Source of the DNA: Pseudomonas borbori | GTDB taxonomy: Bacteria > Pseudomonadota > Gammaproteobacteria > Pseudomonadales > Pseudomonadaceae | Assembly: GCF_900115555.1 (NCBI RefSeq) | Contig: NZ_FOWX01000010.1 | Span: forward strand, 62,001 to 126,000 | Length of the DNA stretch: 64,000 bases | Direction of reading: 5' to 3' | Shown: one piece after another, positions 45,443-53,286 of the stretch | Layout of the letters: every line of letters begins with the position of its first letter | How positions within the stretch are numbered: the first letter of the stretch is position 1 | Notes under the pieces: model-generated | What the model was told of the DNA's origin: nothing | Database searches by the model: none | Seen by the model: the letters and a program-made list of their open reading frames with translations, nothing else | Translations under genes and position numbers: made by a program

Positions 45443-45821
45443 TTCGACAGCCACAACTGGCAACGCCATGAAAGGGCGTAGCGGGTTTTCCCGTATCTGG
45501 TATGCCTGGGCTTATTCGGTGGCGGGCCTGAAAACGGCCTATAGCGGCGAAGCGGCGTTCCGTCAGCTGGTGCTGCTCAATCTGTTGTTGATTCCTGTCG
45601 CCTTCCTGCTCGATGTCAGCCGGGTCGAGCGGGCCCTGTTGATCGCCGTGGTGTTCCTCGGGCTGATCATCGAATTGCTCAACTCGGCCATCGAAGCCAC
45701 CGTCGACCGTATTTCCCTCGAATGGCACCCACTCTCCAGGCAGGCCAAGGACATGGGCAGCGCCGCGCAACTGCTGGGTCTGAGCCTGGTCGTAGTGGTC
45801 TGGGCCGTGATTCTGCTATGA
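45432..45821 (+). CDS. dgkA: Diacylglycerol kinase DgkA
   Basis: Integral membrane kinase that returns diacylglycerol to phosphatidic acid. The ATG at 45432 overlaps the inaA stop by 11 nt and gives 129 residues; the ATG at 45468 (MKGRSGFSRIW, 117 residues) aligns better with E. coli DgkA, so the start is uncertain. Three membrane helices and the signature ELLNSAIEATVDRIS, then AKDMGSAAQLL, are intact. Next to a sulfatase-fold head-group transferase, it probably recycles the diacylglycerol released. Confidence 0.92.
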   Translation: MPVDSTATTGNAMKGRSGFSRIWYAWAYSVAGLKTAYSGEAAFRQLVLLNLLLIPVAFLLDVSRVERALLIAVVFLGLIIELLNSAIEATVDRISLEWHPLSRQAKDMGSAAQLLGLSLVVVVWAVILL

Positions 45822-45852
45822 ACCTGCGTGCCCAGCGTCAACAAGGACTCCC

Positions 45853-47997
45853 ATGAAATCCATTGAACGGCCCTTCGCGGGTTATTCGGGCCAGCACCTG
45901 GCGTTCACCGCCGCCAGCGCCCTGGCGCTGCTGTCGATGTTCGCCCTGTTGCGCCTGGGCCTGCTCGGGTTCAACCGCGAACTGATCGGCACCACGCCAC
46001 TGGCCAGTTTCGTCGAAGCCTTCGTCAACGGCGCGCGCTTCGATCTGCGGGTGTGCGTGTATATCCTTGTGCCGCTGTTGCTGGCGCCGCTGAGCCTGCG
46101 TGCCATGGCTGCGCGGCGGCTGCTGTGCATCTGGCTGAGCGGGTGCGCCAGCGTGGCGATCCTGCTCGGGCTGATCGAACTCAACTTCTATCGGGAGTTC
46201 CACCAGCGGCTGAACAGCCTGGTGTTCCAGTATCTGCAGGAAGACCCGGCCACTGTGCTGAGCATGCTCTGGCACGGCTTCCCGGTGCTCAAGCTGCTGG
46301 CTGCCTGGGCGTTGCTGAGCGCGCTGATGTTCGCCCTGTTCGGTTGGCTGGAACGGCTGACGCGGCGCCCGATGCGCTTGCCGAAGGGTTGCCCGCAGCG
46401 ATCTGGTGGGGCAGGCTGGGCGCAGCGTAGTGCGGTACTGCTGGTGCTGGTGCTGATTGCGCTGGTGGCGGCGCGCGGCACCCTGCGCCAGGGCCCGCCG
46501 CTGCGCTGGGGCGATGCCTTCACCACCGATTCGATGTTCGCCAACCATCTCGGCCTGAACGGCAGCCTGAGTCTCTACGACGCGGCCAAGAGCCGGATGT
46601 CGAACCATCGAGAGAACATCTGGAAACCGACCATGGCGGACGAGCAGGCGCGGGCGATCACCCGCCAGCTGCTGCTGACGGGGCATGACCGACTGGTCGA
46701 TGCACAGAGCGCCGCGGTGCGTCGTGATTACCAGGCGCCGGCAGCCGGAGCGCTGCCCGTGCGCAATGTGGTGGTGATCCTGATGGAAAGCTTCGCCGGG
46801 CGCTTCGTCGGCGCACTGGGCAGCCGGGACGGCATCACCCCCAACTTCGATCGGCTGGCCGAAGAAGGCCTGCTGTTCAGCCGATTCTTCGCCAACGGCA
46901 CCCACACGCACCAGGGCATGTTTGCCAGCATGGCCTGCTTTCCCAACCTGCCCGGCTTTGAGTACCTGATGCAGGCACCGGAAGGCGGACAGCGCTTCTC
47001 CGGTCTGCCACAACTGCTCGGCAGCCGCGCGTTCAACGACGTTTACCTCTACAACGGCGACTTCGCCTGGGATAACCAGGCCGGGTTCTTCGCCAACCAG
47101 GGCATGACCCGCTTCATAGGCCGCAGCGATTACCTCGATCCAGTGGTGGCCGACCCGACCTGGGGCGTCTCCGACCAGGACATGTTCGATCGCGCCGTTG
47201 TCGAGTTGCAGCAGCTGGATCGTGGCGCGCCGTTCTATGCACTGCTGCAGACGCTGTCCAACCACACCCCCTATGCCTTGCCGGAGCAGCTGCCGGTAGA
47301 CGCGGTAACGGGGCACGGCTCGCTGGACCCGCATCTGACCGCCATGCGCTATTCGGATTGGGCGCTGGGGGCGTTCTTCGACAAGGTGCGCAAGATGCCC
47401 TGGTTCGACGAAACCCTGTTCGTGGTAGTCGGCGACCATGGTTTCGGCGCCAATGAACAGCTTACCGAGATGGACCTGTACCGCTTCCACGTGCCCATGC
47501 TGTTGATCGCACCGGGCATCACCGAGAAATTCGGCAGCCGCCGCGAGGTGGTCAGTACTCAGGTCGATATGGTGCCGACCATCATGGGCCGGTTTGGCGG
47601 CGAGGTGCGTCACCAATGCTGGGGGCGCGATCTGCTCAGCCTGGCTGCGGACGATCCGGGTTTCGGCATCATCAAGCCCTCGGGCAGCGATCAGACCGTG
47701 GCGATGTTGCGCGGCGATCGCATCCTGGTGCAGCCCAAGGGCCAGGAGCCGCAGCTGTACCGCTACCGTCTCGGTGAACAGCCACAGGCCGAACGGTTGG
47801 CAGCGAGTGCGATCGCCCGGGCCATGAGCGAGCAACTGCGGGCGTACCTGCAGACCGCGACCGACAGTCTGCTGGCCGACAACACGGCAGACCGCGAGCG
47901 CGAACCCGCGGTGGAGGCGGCCAGCGCAGAGGCGGAAACCCCGCCGCTGGTGGCAATCAAGTCGGTTGTGGCGAGCGAGGGTAGAGAACGCCGCTAG
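45853..47997 (+). CDS. LTA-synthase/OpgB-like sulfatase-fold transferase
   Basis: 714 residues: four or five N-terminal membrane helices (to about 215) and a periplasmic alkaline-phosphatase/sulfatase domain. Metal and nucleophile motifs are visible: VVVILMESFAG (about 305-316, Glu ligand), FANGTHTHQGMFAS (about 345-358, Thr nucleophile) and VVGDHGFG (about 525-532). The family moves phosphoglycerol (LtaS, OpgB) or phosphoethanolamine head groups from lipids to glycans, leaving diacylglycerol. Adjacent DgkA supports this. It has a low-complexity Glu/Ala tail (after about 670). Probably in the ColRS envelope regulon. Acceptor unknown. Confidence 0.85.
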   Translation: MKSIERPFAGYSGQHLAFTAASALALLSMFALLRLGLLGFNRELIGTTPLASFVEAFVNGARFDLRVCVYILVPLLLAPLSLRAMAARRLLCIWLSGCASVAILLGLIELNFYREFHQRLNSLVFQYLQEDPATVLSMLWHGFPVLKLLAAWALLSALMFALFGWLERLTRRPMRLPKGCPQRSGGAGWAQRSAVLLVLVLIALVAARGTLRQGPPLRWGDAFTTDSMFANHLGLNGSLSLYDAAKSRMSNHRENIWKPTMADEQARAITRQLLLTGHDRLVDAQSAAVRRDYQAPAAGALPVRNVVVILMESFAGRFVGALGSRDGITPNFDRLAEEGLLFSRFFANGTHTHQGMFASMACFPNLPGFEYLMQAPEGGQRFSGLPQLLGSRAFNDVYLYNGDFAWDNQAGFFANQGMTRFIGRSDYLDPVVADPTWGVSDQDMFDRAVVELQQLDRGAPFYALLQTLSNHTPYALPEQLPVDAVTGHGSLDPHLTAMRYSDWALGAFFDKVRKMPWFDETLFVVVGDHGFGANEQLTEMDLYRFHVPMLLIAPGITEKFGSRREVVSTQVDMVPTIMGRFGGEVRHQCWGRDLLSLAADDPGFGIIKPSGSDQTVAMLRGDRILVQPKGQEPQLYRYRLGEQPQAERLAASAIARAMSEQLRAYLQTATDSLLADNTADREREPAVEAASAEAETPPLVAIKSVVASEGRERR

Positions 47998-48212
47998 CCG
48001 CCACATCAGCAAACGCCGCGAGTCGTCAGCCACGGCCCGCGGTGTTTCGGCCTGTTGCACCATGGGCGCTGTGGTTGTCCGTAGCCGGATGCGGCATCAG
48101 GGGCTTCCCGTTCTGCGGCGCGCCCAGCTTCTCCTGCTCGTCATCCATTCATTGGCGAGCCAGCGGATGGCGTCAGCACAGGTTTACCTCATCGAGAGGT
48201 TGTCAGGGAACG

Positions 48213-48716
48213 TCAGCGCGGAATCTTCACCCGGTCGTCATCGAAGTCGCCGCGCTCGGCGTCGCGGTGGCAGGCCACGCAGTTGGCTCGGCCGCCCACC
48301 GACTCACGGCGGAATTTCGCTGCGCTGACATCATCGTGCTTGCGCTCGAACCAGCGTGTCTGACTGATGCGCGGTGGCTCGCCAGTCGTTTTCGAAGGTT
48401 CTAGCGGCAGGCGGTTGGGTGCCGAGGCGCGCACCAGGAAATCGACGATTTCGCGCTGTTCCTCGGGCTCCAGCGACGCATTGCTGCCGTAGTGGTCGCT
48501 CAGCGTGTCCATCTGCTGGCGCCAGGATTCGGCCGGCAGCAGTCCCGGCGAATAGAGCATGTGGCAGCCGCTGCACTCGTCCTTCCATAGCTGCGGCGCG
48601 TCGGCCGGTATCGCCAGGCGTTTGGGGCGCTTGTAGCCGTGCCCGTCGTTGGCAAGACTGAAATCGGCCGTCGCGAGCATCAGCAGGGCGAGAGCCAGAG
48701 GTTTTCCGTAGTGCAT
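48213..48716 (-). CDS. Diheme cytochrome c (DHC-like)
   Basis: 167 residues with a signal peptide (cleavage near SLA|NDG). Two haem-binding CxxCH sites: CSGCH and CVACH (near the C terminus). It fits the DHC family that accompanies SHP cytochromes. It lies 9 bp after the SHP-like gene in one operon, and is the probable electron partner between the membrane cytochrome b and SHP. Confidence 0.87.
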   Translation of the reverse strand: MHYGKPLALALLMLATADFSLANDGHGYKRPKRLAIPADAPQLWKDECSGCHMLYSPGLLPAESWRQQMDTLSDHYGSNASLEPEEQREIVDFLVRASAPNRLPLEPSKTTGEPPRISQTRWFERKHDDVSAAKFRRESVGGRANCVACHRDAERGDFDDDRVKIPR

Positions 48717-48725
48717 GGCTTACCC

Positions 48726-49130
48726 CTATTGCAGGCTGTTGATCCAGGTGATGAAGTCGCCCTTTTCCAGGGCGCTGCATTCGCGGGCGAAGACGTCGTC
48801 GCAGTTGCGCCGGAACCATTTCTCCACCTTCTTCGGGTTGCTGAAACGCTCGGGGTTGGCCACCGGCGCCAGCGGTTCGATCTTGCGGTAGGCCGGGGTT
48901 TTACCGTTCTGACGCGGGTCGGCGGTGTGGCAGCTGGTGCAACTCATGGTCTTGCCGTCGCGCGTTAGCTCGGCGAAGTACAGGGCCTTGCCGCGTTCGG
49001 CGGAAAAGCCGTCGAAGGCTGGATTTTCCTGGCGGGCCTGTGCGGCATAGCCGGCAAGCAGCGGATGCCCTGGCGCGGCCAGGGCCGGCAGGCTCAGGCC
49101 GCAGGCGAGGGCAAACAATGTGGCTTTCAT
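48726..49130 (-). CDS. SHP-like cytochrome c (DUF1924)
   Basis: 134 residues, signal peptide ending near ALA|APG (about residue 19), one haem motif CTSCH with AxxxxYRKIEPLAP following, and the conserved C-terminal KWFRRNCDDVFARECSALEKGDFITW of DUF1924. The family is the sphaeroides haem protein (SHP), an O2-binding, high-spin cytochrome c of unclear physiological role. GGAG is the ribosome-binding site. Divergent from a cytochrome b fusion, with an 18-bp inverted repeat in the shared promoter region. Confidence 0.87.
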   Translation of the reverse strand: MKATLFALACGLSLPALAAPGHPLLAGYAAQARQENPAFDGFSAERGKALYFAELTRDGKTMSCTSCHTADPRQNGKTPAYRKIEPLAPVANPERFSNPKKVEKWFRRNCDDVFARECSALEKGDFITWINSLQ

Positions 49131-49157
49131 GGGGGACTCTCCGGTGGCGATGATCAG

Positions 49158-49190
49158 AGGCTAGGCCTGCTGGCTTAAGCGCAGCTGAAT
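49158..49190 (-). promoter_or_regulatory. CTTAAG-type box and promoter of the SHP-DHC operon
   Basis: On the minus strand: ATTCAG (49190-49185), CTGCG, CTTAAG (49179-49174), 10 bp, TAGCCT (49163-49158). It has the same half-site, N5, CTTAAG, 10-bp, -10 geometry as the box at 41839-41871. The left arm of an 18-bp perfect inverted repeat. Confidence 0.75.
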
Positions 49191-49205
49191 TCGCCTGCTG
49201 CGCGC

Positions 49206-49238
49206 ATTCAGCTGCGCTTAAGCGAAGAGGGCTAAAAC
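49206..49238 (+). promoter_or_regulatory. CTTAAG-type box and promoter of the cytochrome b fusion gene
   Basis: ATTCAG (49206-49211), CTGCG, CTTAAG (49217-49222), 10 bp, TAAAAC (49233-49238) as -10. It is the mirror copy of the box at 49173-49190; both arms are identical over 18 bp and 15 bp apart. Confidence 0.75.
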
Positions 49239-49271
49239 GGATGGCATCCCACCCCGCCGAGGACTGCTATC

Positions 49272-50819
49272 GTGGTCGCATTCAACCGCTTCCGGCTATT
49301 TCATTGGCTGCTGGCCGGCTTGTTCGTCGCTGTCTACCTGAGCGGCGATGATGCCGAACTGCTGCATATCTGGCTGGGCTATGGCCTGGCTGCACTGTTG
49401 TTCCTACGTTTGCTGATCGCAGCGTTGCGCTTGCGCGGTTTCCCGCGCCTGACGCCGTCGCGGACGGAGTGGCACAAGCCGCGCCTGGCGGTGGTCGGTA
49501 AATGGCTGACAGCAGGCGCCCTGGCCAGCTTCGCCCTGGCCAGCCTGATCGGCTTTGGCATGGTCGACAATGGCGAGGTGTTGGCGGCCTTGCCCGGGGT
49601 GCCGGCGGATCTGTTCGGCGTCGCCAGCGATATCGATTTCGTCGCGTGGTTGGGCGATGCCGAAGAGGTGCATGAATTCCTCGCCAACCTGGCGCTGTGG
49701 CTGATCGGTCTACACGTAGGCTATGTACTGATTTTTCGCAGCAAAGCGGCCTGGCCGATGCTGCGTGGGCTGCCGAAGCCGGCGCCTGGCGCTGCGCCGG
49801 ACGCCTTATCGGCGCCCGATGAATTTGTCCGGCTGCAAGTCAGTGGTCGAGTGAAGGAGAGCGCCGATGCCTGCTCCTTCGAACTGCGCGTGCCGGCTGA
49901 ACAGCGTCAACGCTTTGCTGCTCGCCCCGGTCAGTTTCTTACCCTCAAGGTGCCTTGCGGCGAGCCGCCACTGCTGCGCTGTTACTCGCTGTCGCGCGCG
50001 CTGTCGACCGACCAACCGCTGCGCATCACCGTCAAGCGGGTTGCCGGCGGCCGCGCCTCGAACTGGCTGCTCGACAATCTGCAGCCGGGCGATAGCCTGG
50101 ACATACTGCCGCCGCTGGGCAGCTTCACCCCGACCGGTCTGGATACCGATCTGTTGCTGGTCGGTGCCGGCAGTGGCGTCACGCCCCTGATGGCGATCCT
50201 GCAGGCGGTGCTGGCCGAGGGGCGCGGGCGAATCTGTCTGTTCTACGCCAACCGAGATGCCGACTCGGTGATCTTTGCCGAGGAACTGGCAGGGTTGCAG
50301 CGGCGCTATCCGCAGCGGCTGGAGGTACGCTACTGGTTCGACGCGAGCCATGGTGTAGCGGATGCCGGTGCCATTGCCGACTCGATCGCCGACTGGTGCG
50401 CCGGCGAATGTTTCATCTGTGGTCCGCAACCCTTTATGGACGGTGCGCGCGAGGCGCTGACCGGCCTGGGGGTGGCCGCCGCGCGGATTCACCTGGAGCG
50501 CTTTGCCACGCCGGTCCCGCGCAACCCTCAACCGGTAACCGCCAAGCCAGTGAGTCGCTTGAACGTGGCGCTTGACGGACGCCGCCATGAACTGGATGTG
50601 CACAGCGGCGAGGTCTTGCTGGAGGCAATGGAGCAGGCCGGCCTGCACCCACCCACGGCCTGCCGCGCGGGCGTCTGTGCCGCCTGCAAATGTCGGGTGG
50701 TGTCGGGTAGCGTGGCCATGCGCAACAATCAGGCGCTGAGCAAGCAGCAAGTGCGTCAGGGCTGGACCCTGGCCTGTCAGGCAGAGCCCACCAGTGCCGA
50801 GTTGCAGGTGGAGTATTGA
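49272..50819 (+). CDS. Cytochrome b561 - ferredoxin reductase - [2Fe-2S] ferredoxin fusion
   Basis: 515 residues, GTG start with GAGGA upstream. Residues 1-160 are a cytochrome b561-type membrane domain with four likely haem histidines (H11, H32, H134, H148). Residues about 185-415 are a flavin/NAD(P)H oxidoreductase with RCYSLSR, GAGSGVTPLMAIL and FICGPQPFM. Residues about 425-515 are a plant-type [2Fe-2S] ferredoxin (CRAGVCAACKC, then a fourth Cys in LACQAEP). It could pass electrons from NAD(P)H through flavin and iron-sulfur to haem b and onward to the periplasmic DHC/SHP cytochromes. In related clusters the cytochrome b is a separate protein, so the fusion is notable. Confidence 0.9.
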   Translation: MVAFNRFRLFHWLLAGLFVAVYLSGDDAELLHIWLGYGLAALLFLRLLIAALRLRGFPRLTPSRTEWHKPRLAVVGKWLTAGALASFALASLIGFGMVDNGEVLAALPGVPADLFGVASDIDFVAWLGDAEEVHEFLANLALWLIGLHVGYVLIFRSKAAWPMLRGLPKPAPGAAPDALSAPDEFVRLQVSGRVKESADACSFELRVPAEQRQRFAARPGQFLTLKVPCGEPPLLRCYSLSRALSTDQPLRITVKRVAGGRASNWLLDNLQPGDSLDILPPLGSFTPTGLDTDLLLVGAGSGVTPLMAILQAVLAEGRGRICLFYANRDADSVIFAEELAGLQRRYPQRLEVRYWFDASHGVADAGAIADSIADWCAGECFICGPQPFMDGAREALTGLGVAAARIHLERFATPVPRNPQPVTAKPVSRLNVALDGRRHELDVHSGEVLLEAMEQAGLHPPTACRAGVCAACKCRVVSGSVAMRNNQALSKQQVRQGWTLACQAEPTSAELQVEY

Positions 50820-50936
50820 GAGCTTGTGAAAAAACTCTCGCCTACTGCGCCCGCCTCCAAACGCCCGCTGCGGTGTTGCGCTACGCGAACGTCTGGAGAC
50901 GGTCTCGCTACGGCGCTCGATTTTTTCACAACCTCT
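50819..50936. repeat. 118-bp MITE-like element with terminal inverted repeats
   Basis: AGAGCTTGTGAAAAAA at 50819-50834 is inverted, with one mismatch, at 50921-50936. The interior is GC-rich, with smaller internal repeats (GTCTGGAGACGGTCTCG). It begins in the stop codon of the cytochrome fusion gene. The layout suggests a small non-autonomous mobile element or a large REP-type hairpin acting as terminator. The rest of the gap (50937-51059) before pncC shows nothing recognisable. Confidence 0.6.
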
Positions 50937-51059
50937 GAGCGTCTTCCCTGCGCCCACGATTGCGCCGGGGCGTCCCTGTCGTGCCCGGATGTCGGCTGGC
51001 CGGCTGCTTTGCCATTGGTGTACGGTACCTTCCTGGTTGGCTTTAACCCCGGAGTGCAG

Positions 51060-51572
51060 ATGGCCGTGAATGATCAACGCCTGACCCGACTGGCCGCCGA
51101 ACTGGGCCAGCGGTTGCAGGCGCAAGGTGCCCAGGTGACTACCGCGGAGTCCTGTACCGGCGGTGGTATTGCCGAGGCGATTACCCGCATTCCTGGTAGT
51201 TCGGCCTGGTTCGAGGCCGGTTACATCACCTATTCCAACGCGCAGAAGACCAAGCAGTTGGCGGTGCCCGAGGCGCTGTTCGCCGGGGTGGGCGCGGTCA
51301 GTCGCGAGGTGGTCGAGGCCATGGTGCGTGGCGCCCAGGCGCAGAGCGGCGCGCGTTATGCGGTGGCGGTCAGTGGCGTGGCCGGGCCGGATGGCGGTTC
51401 GGCAGAGAAGCCGGTGGGCACCGTATGGCTGGCCTGGGGCGATGGCGAGCGGCTGTTCAGTGTGCGTCGACAGTTCGCCGGCGACCGCGGCGAAGTTCGC
51501 CGACAAACGGTCGAAGCCGCGCTGCAAGGGCTGCTGCGCGTGATTGCGCAAGAAAATCCAAATGCAGGGTAG
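51060..51572 (+). CDS. pncC: Nicotinamide-nucleotide amidohydrolase PncC (CinA C-terminal family)
   Basis: Converts NMN to nicotinic acid mononucleotide in pyridine-nucleotide salvage. The start MAVNDQRLTRLAAELG gives 170 residues; the frame upstream (from 50826) crosses the repeat element and is not a credible extension. Motifs TTAESCTGGGIAEAIT and VSGVAGPDGGSAEKPVGTVW are diagnostic. It stands directly upstream of recA, the usual cinA-recA-recX order. Confidence 0.95.
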   Translation: MAVNDQRLTRLAAELGQRLQAQGAQVTTAESCTGGGIAEAITRIPGSSAWFEAGYITYSNAQKTKQLAVPEALFAGVGAVSREVVEAMVRGAQAQSGARYAVAVSGVAGPDGGSAEKPVGTVWLAWGDGERLFSVRRQFAGDRGEVRRQTVEAALQGLLRVIAQENPNAG

Positions 51573-51599
51573 GCGAGCGACTTGCCCTGTGGAATAATA

Positions 51600-51615
51600 C
51601 TGTCTACTTATACAG
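51600..51615. promoter_or_regulatory. LexA (SOS) box of recA
   Basis: CTGTCTACTTATACAG matches CTG-N10-CAG with the AT-rich centre of Pseudomonas SOS boxes. It lies 47 bp before the recA ATG and covers the likely -10. Confidence 0.9.
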
Positions 51616-51662
51616 TTGTTAGTGGCCGCTAGCAGGCCCTTCTTTATTACGTGAGGACTTCA

Positions 51663-52700
51663 ATGGACGAGAATAAGAAGCGCGCCTTGGCGGCAGCCCT
51701 GGGCCAGATCGAGAAGCAGTTCGGCAAGGGCGCGGTAATGCGCATGGGCGACCATGAGCGCCAGGCGATTCCGGCCATTTCCACTGGTTCGCTCGGTCTG
51801 GACATCGCCCTGGGCATCGGTGGCCTGCCGAAAGGCCGGATCGTCGAGATTTACGGCCCCGAGTCCTCCGGCAAGACCACCCTGACCCTGTCGGTGATCG
51901 CCGAAGCGCAGAAGCTCGGCGCCACCTGTGCCTTCGTCGATGCCGAGCACGCGCTGGATCCCGAATACGCCGGCAAGCTCGGCGTGAATGTCGATGATCT
52001 GCTGGTGTCGCAGCCGGATACCGGCGAACAGGCCCTGGAAATTACCGACATGCTGGTGCGCTCCAATGCCATCGACGTGATCGTCATCGACTCGGTGGCG
52101 GCTCTGGTGCCGAAGGCGGAAATCGAAGGCGAAATGGGCGACATGCACGTGGGCCTCCAGGCCCGCCTGATGTCCCAGGCGCTGCGCAAGATCACCGGCA
52201 ATATCAAGAACGCCAACTGCCTGGTGATCTTCATCAACCAGATCCGCATGAAGATCGGCGTGATGTTCGGTAGCCCGGAAACCACCACCGGCGGTAACGC
52301 GCTGAAGTTCTACGCCTCGGTGCGCCTGGACATTCGTCGCACCGGTGCGGTGAAAGAGGGTGACGAAGTGGTCGGCAGCGAAACCCGGGTCAAGGTCGTC
52401 AAGAACAAGGTGGCACCGCCGTTCCGTCAGGCCGAATTCCAGATCCTCTACGGCAAGGGTATCTACCGCAATGGCGAGATCATCGACCTCGGCGTGCAAC
52501 ACGGCCTGCTGGAAAAGTCCGGTGCCTGGTACAGCTATCAGGGCAACAAGATCGGTCAGGGCAAGGCCAATTCGGCCAAGTACCTGGAAGACAATCCGGA
52601 AGTGGCACGCACCATCGAGGGCCTGATCCGCGAGAAACTGCTGGTTGTCAGTACACCGGCCAAGGCCAGCGCAGACGATCTGGCCACTGCCGAGGTCTGA
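51663..52700 (+). CDS. recA: Recombinase RecA
   Basis: DNA strand-exchange protein and coprotease for LexA. The start [23 protein letters not shown] gives 345 residues. Walker A is GPESSGKTT; the loop regions (L1 and L2: [11 protein letters not shown] and [13 protein letters not shown]) are intact. Controlled by the SOS box just upstream and followed at 10 bp by recX. Confidence 0.98.
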   Translation: MDENKKRALAAALGQIEKQFGKGAVMRMGDHERQAIPAISTGSLGLDIALGIGGLPKGRIVEIYGPESSGKTTLTLSVIAEAQKLGATCAFVDAEHALDPEYAGKLGVNVDDLLVSQPDTGEQALEITDMLVRSNAIDVIVIDSVAALVPKAEIEGEMGDMHVGLQARLMSQALRKITGNIKNANCLVIFINQIRMKIGVMFGSPETTTGGNALKFYASVRLDIRRTGAVKEGDEVVGSETRVKVVKNKVAPPFRQAEFQILYGKGIYRNGEIIDLGVQHGLLEKSGAWYSYQGNKIGQGKANSAKYLEDNPEVARTIEGLIREKLLVVSTPAKASADDLATAEV

Positions 52701-52710
52701 TTCGTAGAAC

Positions 52711-53175
52711 ATGCCTGACGTACTGGATAACCTCGTCGCGGTACGCCGAGTGGCCATGGATCTACTGGCGCGCCGCGAGCATGGGCGCGTCGAGTTGACC
52801 CGTAAGCTGGCCAAGCGCGGTGCCCCTATCGAGTTGATCGACACAGCCCTCGAGCGCCTGGCGCAAGAGGGTTTGTTATCCGAGGCGCGTTATCTGGAAA
52901 GCTTTGTCGGTTATCGTGCGCGCGCCGGTTATGGGCCGTTGCGCATTCGTGAAGAGCTGATCCAGCGCGGCTTGTCGCGAGCCGATGTCGAGCAGGCGTT
53001 GCGCGACAGCGGCGTCGACTGGGGCGAGCAACTGGCACAGACCTGGCGCCGCAAGTTTGCCGGCCAGCTACCGGGTGACGCTCGCGAACGTGCTCAGCAA
53101 GGCCGCTTCCTCAGTTATCGCGGTTACCCACTGGATCTGATCGGACGCTTGTTGCGCGGCATCGATCTGGACTGA
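52711..53175 (+). CDS. recX: Regulatory protein RecX
   Basis: Binds RecA filaments and limits recombinase and coprotease activity. 154 residues with three tandem helical repeats ([61 protein letters not shown]). Cotranscribed with recA and closed by a terminator. Confidence 0.95.
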   Translation: MPDVLDNLVAVRRVAMDLLARREHGRVELTRKLAKRGAPIELIDTALERLAQEGLLSEARYLESFVGYRARAGYGPLRIREELIQRGLSRADVEQALRDSGVDWGEQLAQTWRRKFAGQLPGDARERAQQGRFLSYRGYPLDLIGRLLRGIDLD

Positions 53176-53186
53176 AACGCCCTGTC

Positions 53187-53218
53187 GACCCGGATCCTGT
53201 GCTCCGGGTCTTGTGTTT
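53187..53218 (+). terminator. recA-recX terminator
   Basis: GACCCGGA (53187-53194) pairs perfectly with TCCGGGTC (53203-53210), followed by TTGTGTTT, 12 bp after the recX stop. Confidence 0.8.
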
Positions 53219-53286
53219 CTGGACTGTTGTCGTTTGCACGGCCTCGTTGCTGGCATGGGTCGCGTAGGCCCGCTTGCCAGCTGTTG

